Positions 19,807-29,163 of a stretch of DNA of 64,000 nt are shown here, in pieces. Under the pieces are notes generated by a model. It was not told the DNA's origin and ran no database searches. It saw only the letters and a program-made list of their open reading frames with translations. The stretch is from Terriglobales bacterium (GTDB lineage Bacteria > Acidobacteriota > Terriglobia > Terriglobales > Acidobacteriaceae), in assembly GCA_025462725.1 (NCBI GenBank), contig JAOAPE010000004.1, positions 1 to 64,000 on the forward strand, in the 5' to 3' direction. Both the position numbers and the translations under genes were made by a program. Each line of letters starts with the position of its first letter. The stretch's first letter is position 1.

Positions 19807-20527
19807 ATGAGCGGTCAAGATGCATTACGAGGACAAATTGCCGTTATCACTGGCGGCGGCCGGGGCATAGGTGCGGCCATCGCGAAAGGGCTGGCCGGAC
19901 TTGGCGCGGATGTGGTGATCTGCGGCCGAAACCTGAAGCAACTGGAAGAGACCGCCAAAACGATTGGGTCGAATTCCGGCAAAGTTGCTGCTCTGAAATG
20001 CGACGTCGCCGACCTCGCTTCGGTCGAAGCGTTGGCCAAAGAGGTGAAGCAGAGATTCGGGAAGCTTCACATCCTGGTAAACAACGCTGGGATTGGCGCG
20101 TTCTCGCAACCGCTGCATCAGATGGACCCGCAGGAGTGGGACGCCGTCCTCAACACGAATCTGCGCGGCGTGTTTTACATGATTCGCGCGTTCGCCAATC
20201 ATGATCGAATCGGGCGGCGGACACATCGTGAACATCTCCTCGCTCGCGGGAAAAAACGCGCTTCCGAATGGCGCTGCTTATGCCGCTTCAAAGTGGGGAC
20301 TGAATGGCTTGAGCTACTCGGTCGCCGAAGAACTCCGGGGCAAGAACATCCGTGTGGCTGTGGTTTGTCCGGGCTCGGTGGACACGGATCTCAGTCCGCA
20401 TGAAGGCAAGAACAAGAGCAAGATGCTGCAGCCAGAGGACGTCGCGCATGCTGTGGAAGCGCTTGTCACTCAGGCGCCGCAATCGTTCATGAGCGAGATA
20501 CTGCTGCGTCCGACACAGAAGCCTTAG
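19807..20527 (+). pseudogene. SDR-family oxidoreductase, frameshifted
   Basis: This would be a ~240-residue NAD(P)-dependent short-chain dehydrogenase/reductase. The first frame (ATG 19807, after GAGGCAGGAT) gives the cofactor site TGGGRGIG, then NNAG and NLRGVFYMIRAFA. Near 20193-20200 the frame changes. The catalytic part (GGGHIVNISS, then YAASK) and C-terminus lie in the next frame to 20527. Insertion of two bases (GC) in the GCGTTCGCC run restores AFAPIMIESGGG, as expected for the family. Neither half has all catalytic parts. Either a recent 2-bp deletion or a sequence error explains it. The 3' end overlaps the convergent membrane-protein gene by 41 bases. Confidence 0.85.
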
Positions 20528-21224
20528 GAGTGGTGGTCGGCCGCAAGCGCATTGCCTCGCGCGTCAAGAACACACTTCCGAAGCTTGCGAAGACGATCAC
20601 TACCGCGAGATAGGCACTGAAAGCGCGAGCTTGCGGCGGGATTCCCGCGAACAGTAATCCGACAGCGCTAAGCGTAACGATTGCAAGCAGCCGCGTATCT
20701 CTGTCCGGGTCGAGCAGCAGGGTGTTCACCGCCGCGAGACAAAGCACTCCGGCGACTACCAGCCAATTGGTTCCTACTATCACCAGCGAGAGCGCCAGCC
20801 AGAAATCCGCGATGTAATAGACGTATAGCAGCATCTTGCGCGGAACCGACGGCTGGTTCGCGAAAAAGATTACGAACACATTCATTGAGCCCAGCCACAA
20901 CGCCGCTCCGGCGATGATCAGCAATCTCACGGGATTGAGGTTCCCACGGCTAGCAACAAGCGCGGCCAGCACTCCAACGGCAATCAGAATCCAGCGCACT
21001 CGAGCGGCGAGAAGAAACCGTCGTTCGGGATTACCCGTCAAATATGCCCGCTTGGGAAAGTAGCCGAACTGAATGGCTGCCACACAGACCATCGCGAAGA
21101 ATGCCGCCGTCTCGACGCGCAGTTGTAGCAGTGCCATAGAACCAGTCACGACTAGAATTGCCGCGCTCAGAACCCATTTCGAGTTGAAGCTGGCGAGCGC
21201 GTCCGATTGGCTGTTTCTCGTCAT
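20487..21224 (-). CDS. Multi-span integral membrane protein, unknown function
   Basis: This 245-residue protein has about seven hydrophobic spans (for example WVLSAAILVVTGSMALL, AAFFAMVCVAAIQFGYF, ILIAVGVLAALVA, LLIIAGAALWLGSMNVFVIFF). Polar ends include a Ser/Thr-rich C-terminus. No transporter or enzyme motif was recognised. It overlaps tail-to-tail with the broken SDR gene. Confidence 0.7.
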   Translation of the reverse strand: MTRNSQSDALASFNSKWVLSAAILVVTGSMALLQLRVETAAFFAMVCVAAIQFGYFPKRAYLTGNPERRFLLAARVRWILIAVGVLAALVASRGNLNPVRLLIIAGAALWLGSMNVFVIFFANQPSVPRKMLLYVYYIADFWLALSLVIVGTNWLVVAGVLCLAAVNTLLLDPDRDTRLLAIVTLSAVGLLFAGIPPQARAFSAYLAVVIVFASFGSVFLTREAMRLRPTTTPKASVSDAAVSRS

Positions 21225-21706
21225 GATCGAGAGTTCACTCTATCAAACCGGGATTAGCGAACGAAAAACCCTGTAAATACGAGCATTTTCGCTGGTTTTC
21301 CCTCTGAAGTTGAGGTAAGATGAAACAACTCTGCGGCTCTCCAACCAATCCCATCCACATAAAAGTAAGGTTCTGTTAATAACTGCACATTGAGCAGTTG
21401 TTGTGTTTGCTGGTTGTTTGCTACATGCGTGGTGCAATATAGTGGGGTTTGCGAAAATAATCCCCTACATATTGCGTTTAGGCCTTGACCGCGGCTCTCA
21501 ACACGGTTATTTTTGACCTCAGTTGAGCGGAGTGTCTGGCCTGTATCCATTCGCCCGGATCGGGGCCTGTAATGACTCCCCTCAGGACATTGCCAAACAG
21601 AACAGCGAACCGTGACGATTTCCCGTCGGGCTTTGTGCCCGTGGACATCGTTTGCATGATTACCCGGCGACCTTGAACGCCGGCACAGCAATTTAGGAGC
21701 AAGGCA
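21225..21706. other. Long leader/intergenic region upstream of smc
   Basis: This 482-base stretch has no convincing coding frame. It is A+T-richer in its first half and contains several short hairpins, including CCGGCG-ACCTTGAA-CGCCGG near 21666-21685 and GCCCGGATCGGGGC near 21554-21567. No known RNA family was recognised. It probably carries the smc promoter and a long 5' leader. Confidence 0.4.
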
Positions 21707-24700
21707 TTGCTGAAACTGAAGAAACTGCAAATCCTGGGATTCAAATCCTTCTGTGACCGCACCGAACTCAAATTCCACGGCGAAGGCATTGCCGCGGTGG
21801 TGGGCCCGAACGGCTGCGGAAAATCAAACATCTCTGACGCCATCTCATGGGTGTTGGGCGAACAGTCTGCCAAGAGCCTGCGCGGTGTGCGCATGGAAGA
21901 CGTAATCTTCGCCGGCACGCGCGACCGCAAGCCCACGGGCATGGCTGAGGTGTCACTCACGCTGATCGATCCTGAAGTCTATGGCGCGGAAGCGACAGGA
22001 GAACCGCAGATTGAAATTCACGACGGCTTCCCTGCCGGCGACGATTGGGACGAAGCCGCACTGCGCACCGCGGCAGAAGAAGATGCTGATGCTGCGGCGC
22101 TGGAAGCGCAGCCCGGACAGGTTCTGGACGATCAAGGAAACGTGGTCGCGATTGATTCCGCGGCCATGGGTGAATCCGAAATCGCGGAAGCTTCTGAGGC
22201 TTCCGCTGAAGCACCGGATGAGCAGCCAATAGCCGAAACGGCCACCCACAAGTCCGGCGAGCAAGTTGTTCTAAAAATCCGACGTCGGAAGTTTAGCGCT
22301 ACGAAATTCCGCGCAGGAGAACTGGTAGTCACGCGTCGCCTGTTCCGCTCCGGCGACAGCGAATATCTTTTGAATGGCAAGCTCTGCCGGTTGCGCGATA
22401 TCCAGGACATCTTTATGGGCACCGGCTTGGGACCGGAGTCATACGCGATCATCGAGCAGGGCCGCATTGGCCAGATACTCAGCAGCAAGCCCTACGACCG
22501 CCGCGCGATCATCGAAGAGGCGGCTGGCATCACGAAATACAAAACGCGCAAGCGTCTGGCGGAAGCGCGCCTGGAGCAGGCCAAGCTGAATCTTTCGCGC
22601 ATCAATGACATATTCGACGAAGTCACGCGGCAGATGAACTCCCTCAAGCGTCAGGCTGCAAAGGCCGAGCGCTATGCCAAGCTGCGTGACGAGATGCGCG
22701 AAAAGCTGCGCATCGTGCTCGCCAGCAAATTCGCACAGCTCGCAGGAGAAGCCACACAGGTTGACGACGAACTGGTGCGCGTCTCCGAGCAGATGCGCGT
22801 ACACACCGAAGCTGTCGAACTCATGGACGGCGAACACACTGAGCGCACACAGCGCGGATACGCGGTCGAGGCCGAAGCCAAGCAGAATCGCGAGCGGCTA
22901 AGTGCCATCACGCTGGAGTCGGAGCGCTCCACGGCGCGTCGTACGAACAATGAAGAGCGTTGTGCGGAACTGCTGGCGCGTTCGGCTGCGGCTGAAGGTG
23001 AGCTCACCCGCACCACTGTCCAACTGGAATCGCTATTGCAAGAGCGCGAAACTAACAATGCCATTCTCGAATCCGCCGCCGCTGATGTAGCTGCCGCGCA
23101 GAGCGAAGCACAACTTCGCCAACAGGAGTCAGCACAAGCTGCCGCTGCTGTCGCGGATCTTGAGCGTCAGCAGGATGCGCGTCGTCTGACTGTTCTCGAC
23201 ATCATGTCCAGCGCGAACCGCGTGCGCAATCAGATTACGCAAGGCGAGGAGAACATTGCGGCGCTGGATCGCGAGTCCGATCGCTTGCAGCGCGAGATCG
23301 CGGCTGCGTTCTCTGACGTCGAAACCATGGGTGGCAAGCGCGGACAGCTTGGCCTCGAATTCGAGACTGAGTCACAACGCGTTGGTGCATTGAACGAGCG
23401 CATCGGCGGCATCCGCGGCCAGCTCACTGAAAAGCGCACGTCGGAAACAAATTCCAAGCGGCATCTCGATTCCATGCGCGCCGAATACGCCACGCTGTTG
23501 GGCAAACGCAACTCATTAGACACGGTCATCAACGAACACGGATACTCCACTGAATCCGTAAAGCGCCTTTTCCAAACTGGCGCTCTGGGCGAGGGCCGCG
23601 CGCCCGTGGGCGTGCTCGCGGATTTCCTCGAAGTTGATCACAAGTATGAAGGCGTCGTCGAAGACTTCCTGCGCGATGAACTCAATTACATCGTCGTGAA
23701 ATCCTGGGACGCAGTGGATGAAGGTCTGCGTTTGCTGAAAACAGACGCCAGCGGTCGAGCCACATTTCTCGTTCACCCGACTGACTCGCAAGCGAAGTTC
23801 TCGTTCCTCGTGGATGAAGCGCGGCGGCCGTTACCACCGCGAGACAGCGTTGTCCCACTCACGCGTTGCATCCAGGTGCTCGATGGATTCGGGAAATCAC
23901 TGGAAGTAATTCTGCCCAAGCTGCGCGGCGGGTACATTGCTCCCGACGCCACATTAGCGCGGGAGTTGGCGCTGGAAAATCCTGACGCTTTCTATCTCGC
24001 ACCCACAGGCGAAACCTTTCACAACGTGACTGTGACCGGCGGCAAGCAGCGCAGCGAGGGTCCACTCTCGATGAAGCGCGAATTGCGCGACGTCATGAAG
24101 CTCATGGGCGAGCTTGAACTTGAAATGCGCGCCGAGGACAGCCGTGTCCAGACGCTTGGACACGAGATCACCGAACTCACTACCCTGCTCACGCGCTTGG
24201 AAGGCGAACTCCGCGAAGCCGAGAAGCAAGCCATGACGCACGGACACGCGCTCAAGCAGATGGAGTCCGAGATATCGCGCACCGAACAGCGCCTGAATTC
24301 TTATCGCGTGGAGATCGATCGGGTTCGCGCACAGCGCACGGAAAAGGAAACATCGATATCCGAGCGTCGCGAGGAGTTGGCGGCGCAGGAAGTCCGTCGC
24401 GAGCAGGCAGAAGCCGAGATTGCCGCCATGCAAGAAAGCGCTACGCAGTTGAAAGCCACTCGCGAAACTGCGGCGCAGACTGCGGCGGAAATGTCGGCCA
24501 AACTTGCCGGCCTCGAAGAGCGTCGCCGGTCGGCAGCCTCTTCCCTGCAGCGCATCGAGTCGCTCGCTACGGAAGTCTCGTCGCGGGTCGAAAACCTCAA
24601 AGGACAAATTGCCGCGTCCATCGCCGAGAAAGAACAGCGCGAGCGGGAGAATGTTGAAATCGCCGAACGACTGGTGATACTTGCAGCGGAGTGCGAGCAG

Positions 24701-25624
24701 GCAGAAATGCGCGCGACTGCGTTGCAAGCCGAATCAGAGCAAGTCCGTGCGCGCATCGCCGAGATCGAACAGCAGCTCAAAGATGCGCGGCATGAACTCG
24801 ATGCGGCGCGCGATCGTCGCGGAGAACTCGCAGCCAACGCCGCAAAGTTGCAATCTGACATTGCGCATATGGGCGAGACATGCCTGAACGAGTTGAGCAT
24901 CAGCGCTGACGAGCTTCGGTCTGACCAGTCAATCGCCATCGTTGAAGGCGAGTTGCTGGCGACGGAAGACGCCGCCTATCGCGAGATGCGCACGCGCTTG
25001 GACGCGATGGGCCCGGTCAATATGATGGCGCTCGAAGAATACAAAGAGACCGCGACCCGGCACGAGTTCCTCGAGACCCAACGCAAAGACCTGCTCGACT
25101 CCATCGAGAACACGCAGAACACGATTAAGGAAATTGATGTGGTTTCTCGGCAGAAATTCGAAGAAGCGTTCCACATCATCAACGAGAATTTCCAGCGGAC
25201 TTTCTCGAAGCTCTTCGGCGGTGGCCAAGGCTTCATGCGGCTTACGGACGAGGAGAACTCTGCCGAGAGCGGGATCGACATTGTCGCGTCACCTCCGGGA
25301 AAAAAGCTGCAAAACGTCCTGCTGCTCTCCGGCGGAGAGAAGGCGCTCACGGCGTTGTCACTGCTGGTGGGCATCTTCCAATATCAGCCGAGTCCGTTCT
25401 GCATCCTTGACGAAGTGGACGCACCACTCGATGAAGCCAACGTGGGACGCTTCGCGGAACTCGTTCGCGAGATGAGCGCGCACACGCAGTTCATCCTCAT
25501 CACGCACAGCAAACGCACGATGAGCGCGGCTCCGGTAATGTATGGCGTGACCATGCAGGAGCCGGGCGTGTCGAAGGTTGTGTCAGTGAAGTTCGGCGAG
25601 GACGCGCAGCGCGCTACCGCATAA
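21707..25624 (+). CDS. smc: Chromosome segregation protein Smc, with long acidic head insertion
   Basis: Smc is the ATPase core of bacterial condensin, organising and segregating chromosomes. The 1305-residue chain starts at TTG 21707 (AGGAG upstream) with LKLKKLQILGFKSFCDRT. Walker A is GPNGCGKSN (33-41). Two coiled-coil arms flank a hinge (about 620-700, APVGVLADFLEVDHKYEGVVEDFL). Signature LLSGGEKALTALS and Walker B FCILDEVDAPLDEAN are near the C-terminus. Between LTLID (about 87) and ELVVTRR (about 205) there is an acidic insertion of roughly 100 residues; Bacillus Smc has about a dozen there. This explains the length above the usual ~1190. The gene appears intact. Confidence 0.97.
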   Translation: MLKLKKLQILGFKSFCDRTELKFHGEGIAAVVGPNGCGKSNISDAISWVLGEQSAKSLRGVRMEDVIFAGTRDRKPTGMAEVSLTLIDPEVYGAEATGEPQIEIHDGFPAGDDWDEAALRTAAEEDADAAALEAQPGQVLDDQGNVVAIDSAAMGESEIAEASEASAEAPDEQPIAETATHKSGEQVVLKIRRRKFSATKFRAGELVVTRRLFRSGDSEYLLNGKLCRLRDIQDIFMGTGLGPESYAIIEQGRIGQILSSKPYDRRAIIEEAAGITKYKTRKRLAEARLEQAKLNLSRINDIFDEVTRQMNSLKRQAAKAERYAKLRDEMREKLRIVLASKFAQLAGEATQVDDELVRVSEQMRVHTEAVELMDGEHTERTQRGYAVEAEAKQNRERLSAITLESERSTARRTNNEERCAELLARSAAAEGELTRTTVQLESLLQERETNNAILESAAADVAAAQSEAQLRQQESAQAAAAVADLERQQDARRLTVLDIMSSANRVRNQITQGEENIAALDRESDRLQREIAAAFSDVETMGGKRGQLGLEFETESQRVGALNERIGGIRGQLTEKRTSETNSKRHLDSMRAEYATLLGKRNSLDTVINEHGYSTESVKRLFQTGALGEGRAPVGVLADFLEVDHKYEGVVEDFLRDELNYIVVKSWDAVDEGLRLLKTDASGRATFLVHPTDSQAKFSFLVDEARRPLPPRDSVVPLTRCIQVLDGFGKSLEVILPKLRGGYIAPDATLARELALENPDAFYLAPTGETFHNVTVTGGKQRSEGPLSMKRELRDVMKLMGELELEMRAEDSRVQTLGHEITELTTLLTRLEGELREAEKQAMTHGHALKQMESEISRTEQRLNSYRVEIDRVRAQRTEKETSISERREELAAQEVRREQAEAEIAAMQESATQLKATRETAAQTAAEMSAKLAGLEERRRSAASSLQRIESLATEVSSRVENLKGQIAASIAEKEQRERENVEIAERLVILAAECEQAEMRATALQAESEQVRARIAEIEQQLKDARHELDAARDRRGELAANAAKLQSDIAHMGETCLNELSISADELRSDQSIAIVEGELLATEDAAYREMRTRLDAMGPVNMMALEEYKETATRHEFLETQRKDLLDSIENTQNTIKEIDVVSRQKFEEAFHIINENFQRTFSKLFGGGQGFMRLTDEENSAESGIDIVASPPGKKLQNVLLLSGGEKALTALSLLVGIFQYQPSPFCILDEVDAPLDEANVGRFAELVREMSAHTQFILITHSKRTMSAAPVMYGVTMQEPGVSKVVSVKFGEDAQRATA

Positions 25625-25662
25625 ATTCGCGACACACAACCGGATGCATCAATTTTTCTTAA

Positions 25663-25689
25663 GGGGCCACCACACCAGCGGGTGGCCCC
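25663..25689 (+). terminator. Probable intrinsic terminator after smc
   Basis: GGGGCCACC (25663-25671) pairs with GGTGGCCCC (25681-25689) around a 9-base loop. The T-tract is weak (TGTCAATTCATTTTC). It is placed 39 bases after the smc stop. Confidence 0.65.
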
Positions 25690-25749
25690 GTGTCAATTCA
25701 TTTTCAAAAAATCTTTTTCTTCTTCTCTCGTAACTACTCTCGCACTGCG

Positions 25750-25777
25750 TTGACAAAAATCTCCCGTGTTCTAAAAT
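25750..25777 (+). promoter_or_regulatory. Sigma70-type promoter of purC
   Basis: Consensus -35 TTGACA (25750-25755), 16-base spacing and -10 TAAAAT (25772-25777). The start point would fall near 25784, leaving a short 5' leader of about 18 bases before the TTG at 25802. Confidence 0.75.
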
Positions 25778-25801
25778 ACGCCTCTGCTCGAAATTAATTT
25801 T

Positions 25802-26716
25802 TTGAGAAAAGGCACTCATCTGGTTCTCGATTCCATCATCTTGCAAACTGAATTACCGGGGCTGGCATTGCATGCCCGCGGCAAGGTGAGGGACATCTAC
25901 ACGCTGGACGAGCGGCTCCTCTTCGTCGCCACAGACCGCATCTCTGCTTTCGATTACATCCTCGCGTCCGGGATTCCCGCTAAAGGAAAAGTTCTGTCGC
26001 AGCTTTCGCTGTTCTGGTTCGATTTCCTCAAGGACATCATTTCCAATCACGTGATCACCGCAGATTTCAATCAGTATCCGGAGTCGCTGCGTGACTATGA
26101 GGAACTTCGCGGACGCTCGATGATCGTTAGCAGAGCAGAGATGGTGCCGGTCGAGTGCGTGGTCCGCGGATATCTTTCCGGCTCAGGATGGAAGGATTAT
26201 CAGAGGACTGGCGCGGTATGCGGTATCGAGTTACCGAAAGGAATGCGCGAGTCAGACAAACTTCCCGAACCGATATTCACTCCTGCGATGAAGGCCACCA
26301 GCGGACACGACGAAAATATCTCGTTTGCCGAAATGGTGAAGCGCGCCGGGCCGAAGGTCAGCGAGGAACTTCGCGACATCAGCTTACGTCTTTACAAGAA
26401 GGCATCCGAATACGCGCTTGCCCGCGGCATCATCATTGCGGATTCCAAATTTGAGTTTGGCATGACGGCGGATGGACTCGTCCTCGCCGATGAAGTCTTT
26501 ACTCCCGATTCGTCTCGATTTTGGCCCGCGGAAAGTTATTCGCCCGGCGGGCCGCAACTATCGTTCGATAAGCAATATGTTCGGGATTACCTCGAGAGCA
26601 TCAAGTGGAACAAGCAGCCGCCGGCGCCGGGATTGCCGGATGATGTCGCCGAGCAAACGAGTCAGAAGTACAAGCAGGCATACCGGCAGTTGACCGGACA
26701 CGAGTTGACGGTTTAG
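25802..26716 (+). CDS. purC: Phosphoribosylaminoimidazole-succinocarboxamide synthase (SAICAR synthetase)
   Basis: PurC ligates aspartate to CAIR in de novo purine synthesis. The 304-residue protein carries RGKVRDIY, TDRISAFDYILASGIPAKGKVL, ECVVRGYLSGSGWKDY and DSKFEFG, all family signatures. The length is that of the longer, yeast-like type. No ATG lies at the expected N-terminus; the frame opens at TTG 25802, and a second TTG at 25841 is possible. Start choice is therefore uncertain, while identity is not. cvpA follows after 30 bases. Confidence 0.96.
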   Translation: MRKGTHLVLDSIILQTELPGLALHARGKVRDIYTLDERLLFVATDRISAFDYILASGIPAKGKVLSQLSLFWFDFLKDIISNHVITADFNQYPESLRDYEELRGRSMIVSRAEMVPVECVVRGYLSGSGWKDYQRTGAVCGIELPKGMRESDKLPEPIFTPAMKATSGHDENISFAEMVKRAGPKVSEELRDISLRLYKKASEYALARGIIIADSKFEFGMTADGLVLADEVFTPDSSRFWPAESYSPGGPQLSFDKQYVRDYLESIKWNKQPPAPGLPDDVAEQTSQKYKQAYRQLTGHELTV

Positions 26717-26746
26717 CAATTTGAGAAATCACCAGCACGGAGCACG

Positions 26747-27325
26747 ATGGCTTTAGTTGACTGGATCATCATCGCGGTGTTGCTGATCTCAGTGCTGGTG
26801 GCAACAGCGCAAGGCTTTTTCTTTGAAGTGTTTTCGCTCGCTGGGGCGGTTTTCGGTTACATCCTGGCGGCGTGGGAATATTGGCGGATTGCGCCGTGGT
26901 TTGAGCAGTACGTAAAGTCGCCGGCTGCGGCGAATGCCGCCGGGTTCATCACCATCTTTATTTCAGTGATGGTGTTGGCAAGCATCGCGGGAAAAGTAGT
27001 GCGCTGGGCTTTACATGAGGTCGGGCTGCGCTGGGTGGACAGGCTCTTGGGCGCGGCGTTCGGGCTTATACGCGGAATTGTTTTAGTCACAGTGGCGATC
27101 ATGATGATGGCGGCTTTCGCGCCGGAATCAGAAGCGCTGAAGAAGTCAGAGTTGAGCCGTTATTTCTTGCTGTCGGCGAATGTGGCCACCTGGGTGGCGC
27201 CTTCAGACCTGCGGCAGAAGTTCAGAGACGGCTTGGCCTTGCTTCGGAAACAAAGAATGGAACTGATTGCGCCTCCTGCGAAAGCGGAAAAGGGCGCTGC
27301 GACTTCGGACCCTCATAACCGGTAG
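26747..27325 (+). CDS. cvpA: CvpA family membrane protein
   Basis: This 192-residue inner-membrane protein starts MALVDWIIIAVLLISVLVATAQGFFFEVFSLAGA, followed by three further hydrophobic spans. CvpA-family proteins are linked to colicin V production in E. coli and to envelope stress. Its position directly after purC (30-base gap) matches a common purine-gene association. The C-terminal 50 residues are polar and cytosolic. Confidence 0.88.
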   Translation: MALVDWIIIAVLLISVLVATAQGFFFEVFSLAGAVFGYILAAWEYWRIAPWFEQYVKSPAAANAAGFITIFISVMVLASIAGKVVRWALHEVGLRWVDRLLGAAFGLIRGIVLVTVAIMMMAAFAPESEALKKSELSRYFLLSANVATWVAPSDLRQKFRDGLALLRKQRMELIAPPAKAEKGAATSDPHNR

Positions 27326-27347
27326 CATTGATAGAAAGGCAGAACAA

Positions 27348-27641
27348 GTGAAGAACGAACTGGCAATCCTTGTATCCGAGATGAACACCAGCGGGATTCT
27401 CTACGATGAAGCAGTGCGGGAATTCAAAAAAGTATTTATCGCGCACGTCCTCGAACAGAACAAGGGGAACCAGTGTAAAGCGGCCAAGCAGTTGGGGATG
27501 CATCGCAACACGCTCAGCCGCACTATCACGGAACTGGCGCTGGACATCCGTCCCCTGCGCAAGTCGAATTTGCAGAATAAGGACAGGCGTCCGCCGCGCA
27601 GCGCGGCGCCGTTGACCATGGAGAAGAAAGCCGCGCGCTAG
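27348..27641 (+). CDS. Fis-family helix-turn-helix DNA-binding protein
   Basis: This 97-residue protein starts at GTG 27348 (AAAGG upstream); the longer open frame from 27267 overlaps cvpA and was rejected. Residues about 22-65 form the Fis/NtrC-type HTH: FKKVFIAHVLEQNKGNQCKAAKQLG, then MHRNTLSRTI. The C-terminus is basic (NKDRRPPRSAAP). It is probably a nucleoid-associated or local regulator. It is co-directional with cvpA, with a 22-base gap. Confidence 0.88.
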   Translation: MKNELAILVSEMNTSGILYDEAVREFKKVFIAHVLEQNKGNQCKAAKQLGMHRNTLSRTITELALDIRPLRKSNLQNKDRRPPRSAAPLTMEKKAAR

Positions 27642-27711
27642 CTCTCCGAATTGCGAGAAGTGCAGTTTCGCCGCGCCTCTTCGCGCCTTGATTCCGAATC
27701 TAATCTGACCT

Positions 27712-28422
27712 ATGAGGAATGGTGTGCCTGAAATCAAGTGGATCGATGCTGATGCTTACCTCTTTGACATCGATGGCACGCTCCTCAACGCCTTCGGCGG
27801 CGCCCACTACAACGCCTTTCACAGCGCGCTGAAAAAGAGCTTCAATCTGGATTGCAAGATTGACGGCGTGCAGATGCACGGCAACACTGATATTGGGATT
27901 CTCCGCGCCGTGATGACGCGCGAGGGCCTCACGAATGGTGAACTCGAAGCCAAACTCGACGAGACCTTGGAGCACATGTGCGATCAGGTGGAACTAAATC
28001 GCGCACAGCTTCACGCGACCGTCTGCCCGGCGATTCCGGAACTCGTTCGCGAGCTCCACGCACAAGGCAAACTGCTCGGAGTGGCTACCGGAAACCTCGA
28101 ACGCATTGGATGGATCAAGATCGAGGCAGGAAATCTGCGGGAGTATTTTTCTTTCGGCGCATTCTCAGACAAGCACGAGAAGCGCGAGGACATCTTCCGC
28201 AACGGCGTTGCCGAAGCAAAACGCCGATTAGGAGAATCGGCAACAGTCTGCGTGATCGGCGATACTCCAGCGGACATCACTGCCGCACAAGCGGCCGGCA
28301 TCCCGGTGATAGCCGTGGCTACGGGGATTTACAAACTGGAACAACTAGCGGAGCACAATCCTGACGTATGCGTCGCCGCCTGCAGTGAACTGCTGCATCT
28401 GGTATCTGCTGTCAAGCGATAG
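27712..28422 (+). CDS. HAD-superfamily hydrolase (phosphatase-like)
   Basis: This 236-residue protein has HAD motif I DIDGTLL (nucleophile and acid-base Asp), motif II GVATGN, Lys in the FSDKHEKRED region and motif IV GDTPADI. An alpha-helical cap follows motif I, as in phosphoglycolate phosphatase and beta-phosphoglucomutase. The exact substrate cannot be read from sequence. It converges on the DUF190 gene with a 1-base gap. Confidence 0.9.
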   Translation: MRNGVPEIKWIDADAYLFDIDGTLLNAFGGAHYNAFHSALKKSFNLDCKIDGVQMHGNTDIGILRAVMTREGLTNGELEAKLDETLEHMCDQVELNRAQLHATVCPAIPELVRELHAQGKLLGVATGNLERIGWIKIEAGNLREYFSFGAFSDKHEKREDIFRNGVAEAKRRLGESATVCVIGDTPADITAAQAAGIPVIAVATGIYKLEQLAEHNPDVCVAACSELLHLVSAVKR

Positions 28423-28423
28423 C

Positions 28424-28741
28424 CTATGCAGCGCTTCCCTGCTCAATGACCACTTCTTCGCGGACGATCAACCGGTTCGCAGCCATCTCTTTTATCTTCG
28501 GCATCACGCGCGCCACATGCTCATCGGTATCGATGAACGTCACGATCAGCGGCAGTTTGCCGCCCATGTCCACTAGGGTGGAAGTCTGCACGCGGCTTCG
28601 TCCAGTAAATCCAGCCACCGCATGGATGACCGTGGCTCCGGCAACGTTCTCCTGCCGCAGGTAGTTGAGGATTTGCAGATGCATTGGCCGGCGCTGCCAC
28701 TCGTCAGCCTCATTCAGGTAGATGGAGATTTGTACGGCCAT
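28424..28741 (-). CDS. DUF190 family protein
   Basis: This 105-residue cytosolic protein carries the DUF190 core: RPMHLQILNYLRQENVAGATVIHAVAGFTG followed by DLPVIV-type KLPLIVTFIDTDE. The family often sits beside crcB, as here (24-base gap, same strand). It likely belongs to the same fluoride-responsive transcript, perhaps as a P-II-like regulator. The regulator role is inference; operon membership is well supported. Confidence 0.9.
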   Translation of the reverse strand: MAVQISIYLNEADEWQRRPMHLQILNYLRQENVAGATVIHAVAGFTGRSRVQTSTLVDMGGKLPLIVTFIDTDEHVARVMPKIKEMAANRLIVREEVVIEQGSAA

Positions 28742-28765
28742 GTGTTGGCGCTTTCTTCAATCGAG

Positions 28766-29140
28766 TTAGACAGCCCTCGCGATTGCCGCCCCCGCAAGTA
28801 CTGCCAATAGACAGAGTAAGTTATTGCTCAAGATGTTGGCTGCCATCAAAGCCCAATGTCCCTGTTCGAAGTACGCAAACGTCTCAAACGCGTAGCTGGA
28901 GAACGTCGTATATGACCCGCAGAAGCCGATGGCCACGAACAATCGCCATCGCGGATCGACAAAGACGCGTTCAGTCGTCCGTATCAAGAAGAAGCCAACC
29001 ATGAGGCTTCCGGTGACGTTAATGGCCAGCGTGGCGTAAGGAAAGTCGGCGGAAAGAAATCTTGCAGTGAAACGGCTGACGGCATAGCGCAGATTGGCTC
29101 CGGCCAGCGCACCGATGGAAATCCAAATGTAGTCTCGCAC
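28766..29140 (-). CDS. crcB: Fluoride efflux channel CrcB (Fluc)
   Basis: Fluc channels export fluoride as dual-topology dimers. The 124-residue protein starts at GTG 29140 (GGGAG 9 bases upstream) with RDYIWISIGALAGANLRYAV. It has four hydrophobic spans and the family segments INVTGSLMVGF and GFCGSYTTFSSYAFE. The ATG at 29176 lies inside the fluoride riboswitch and was rejected. Fluoride binding to the upstream riboswitch should turn expression on. Confidence 0.97.
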   Translation of the reverse strand: MRDYIWISIGALAGANLRYAVSRFTARFLSADFPYATLAINVTGSLMVGFFLIRTTERVFVDPRWRLFVAIGFCGSYTTFSSYAFETFAYFEQGHWALMAANILSNNLLCLLAVLAGAAIARAV

Positions 29141-29163
29141 GATGGAGTTCTCCCAGGAGAAGA

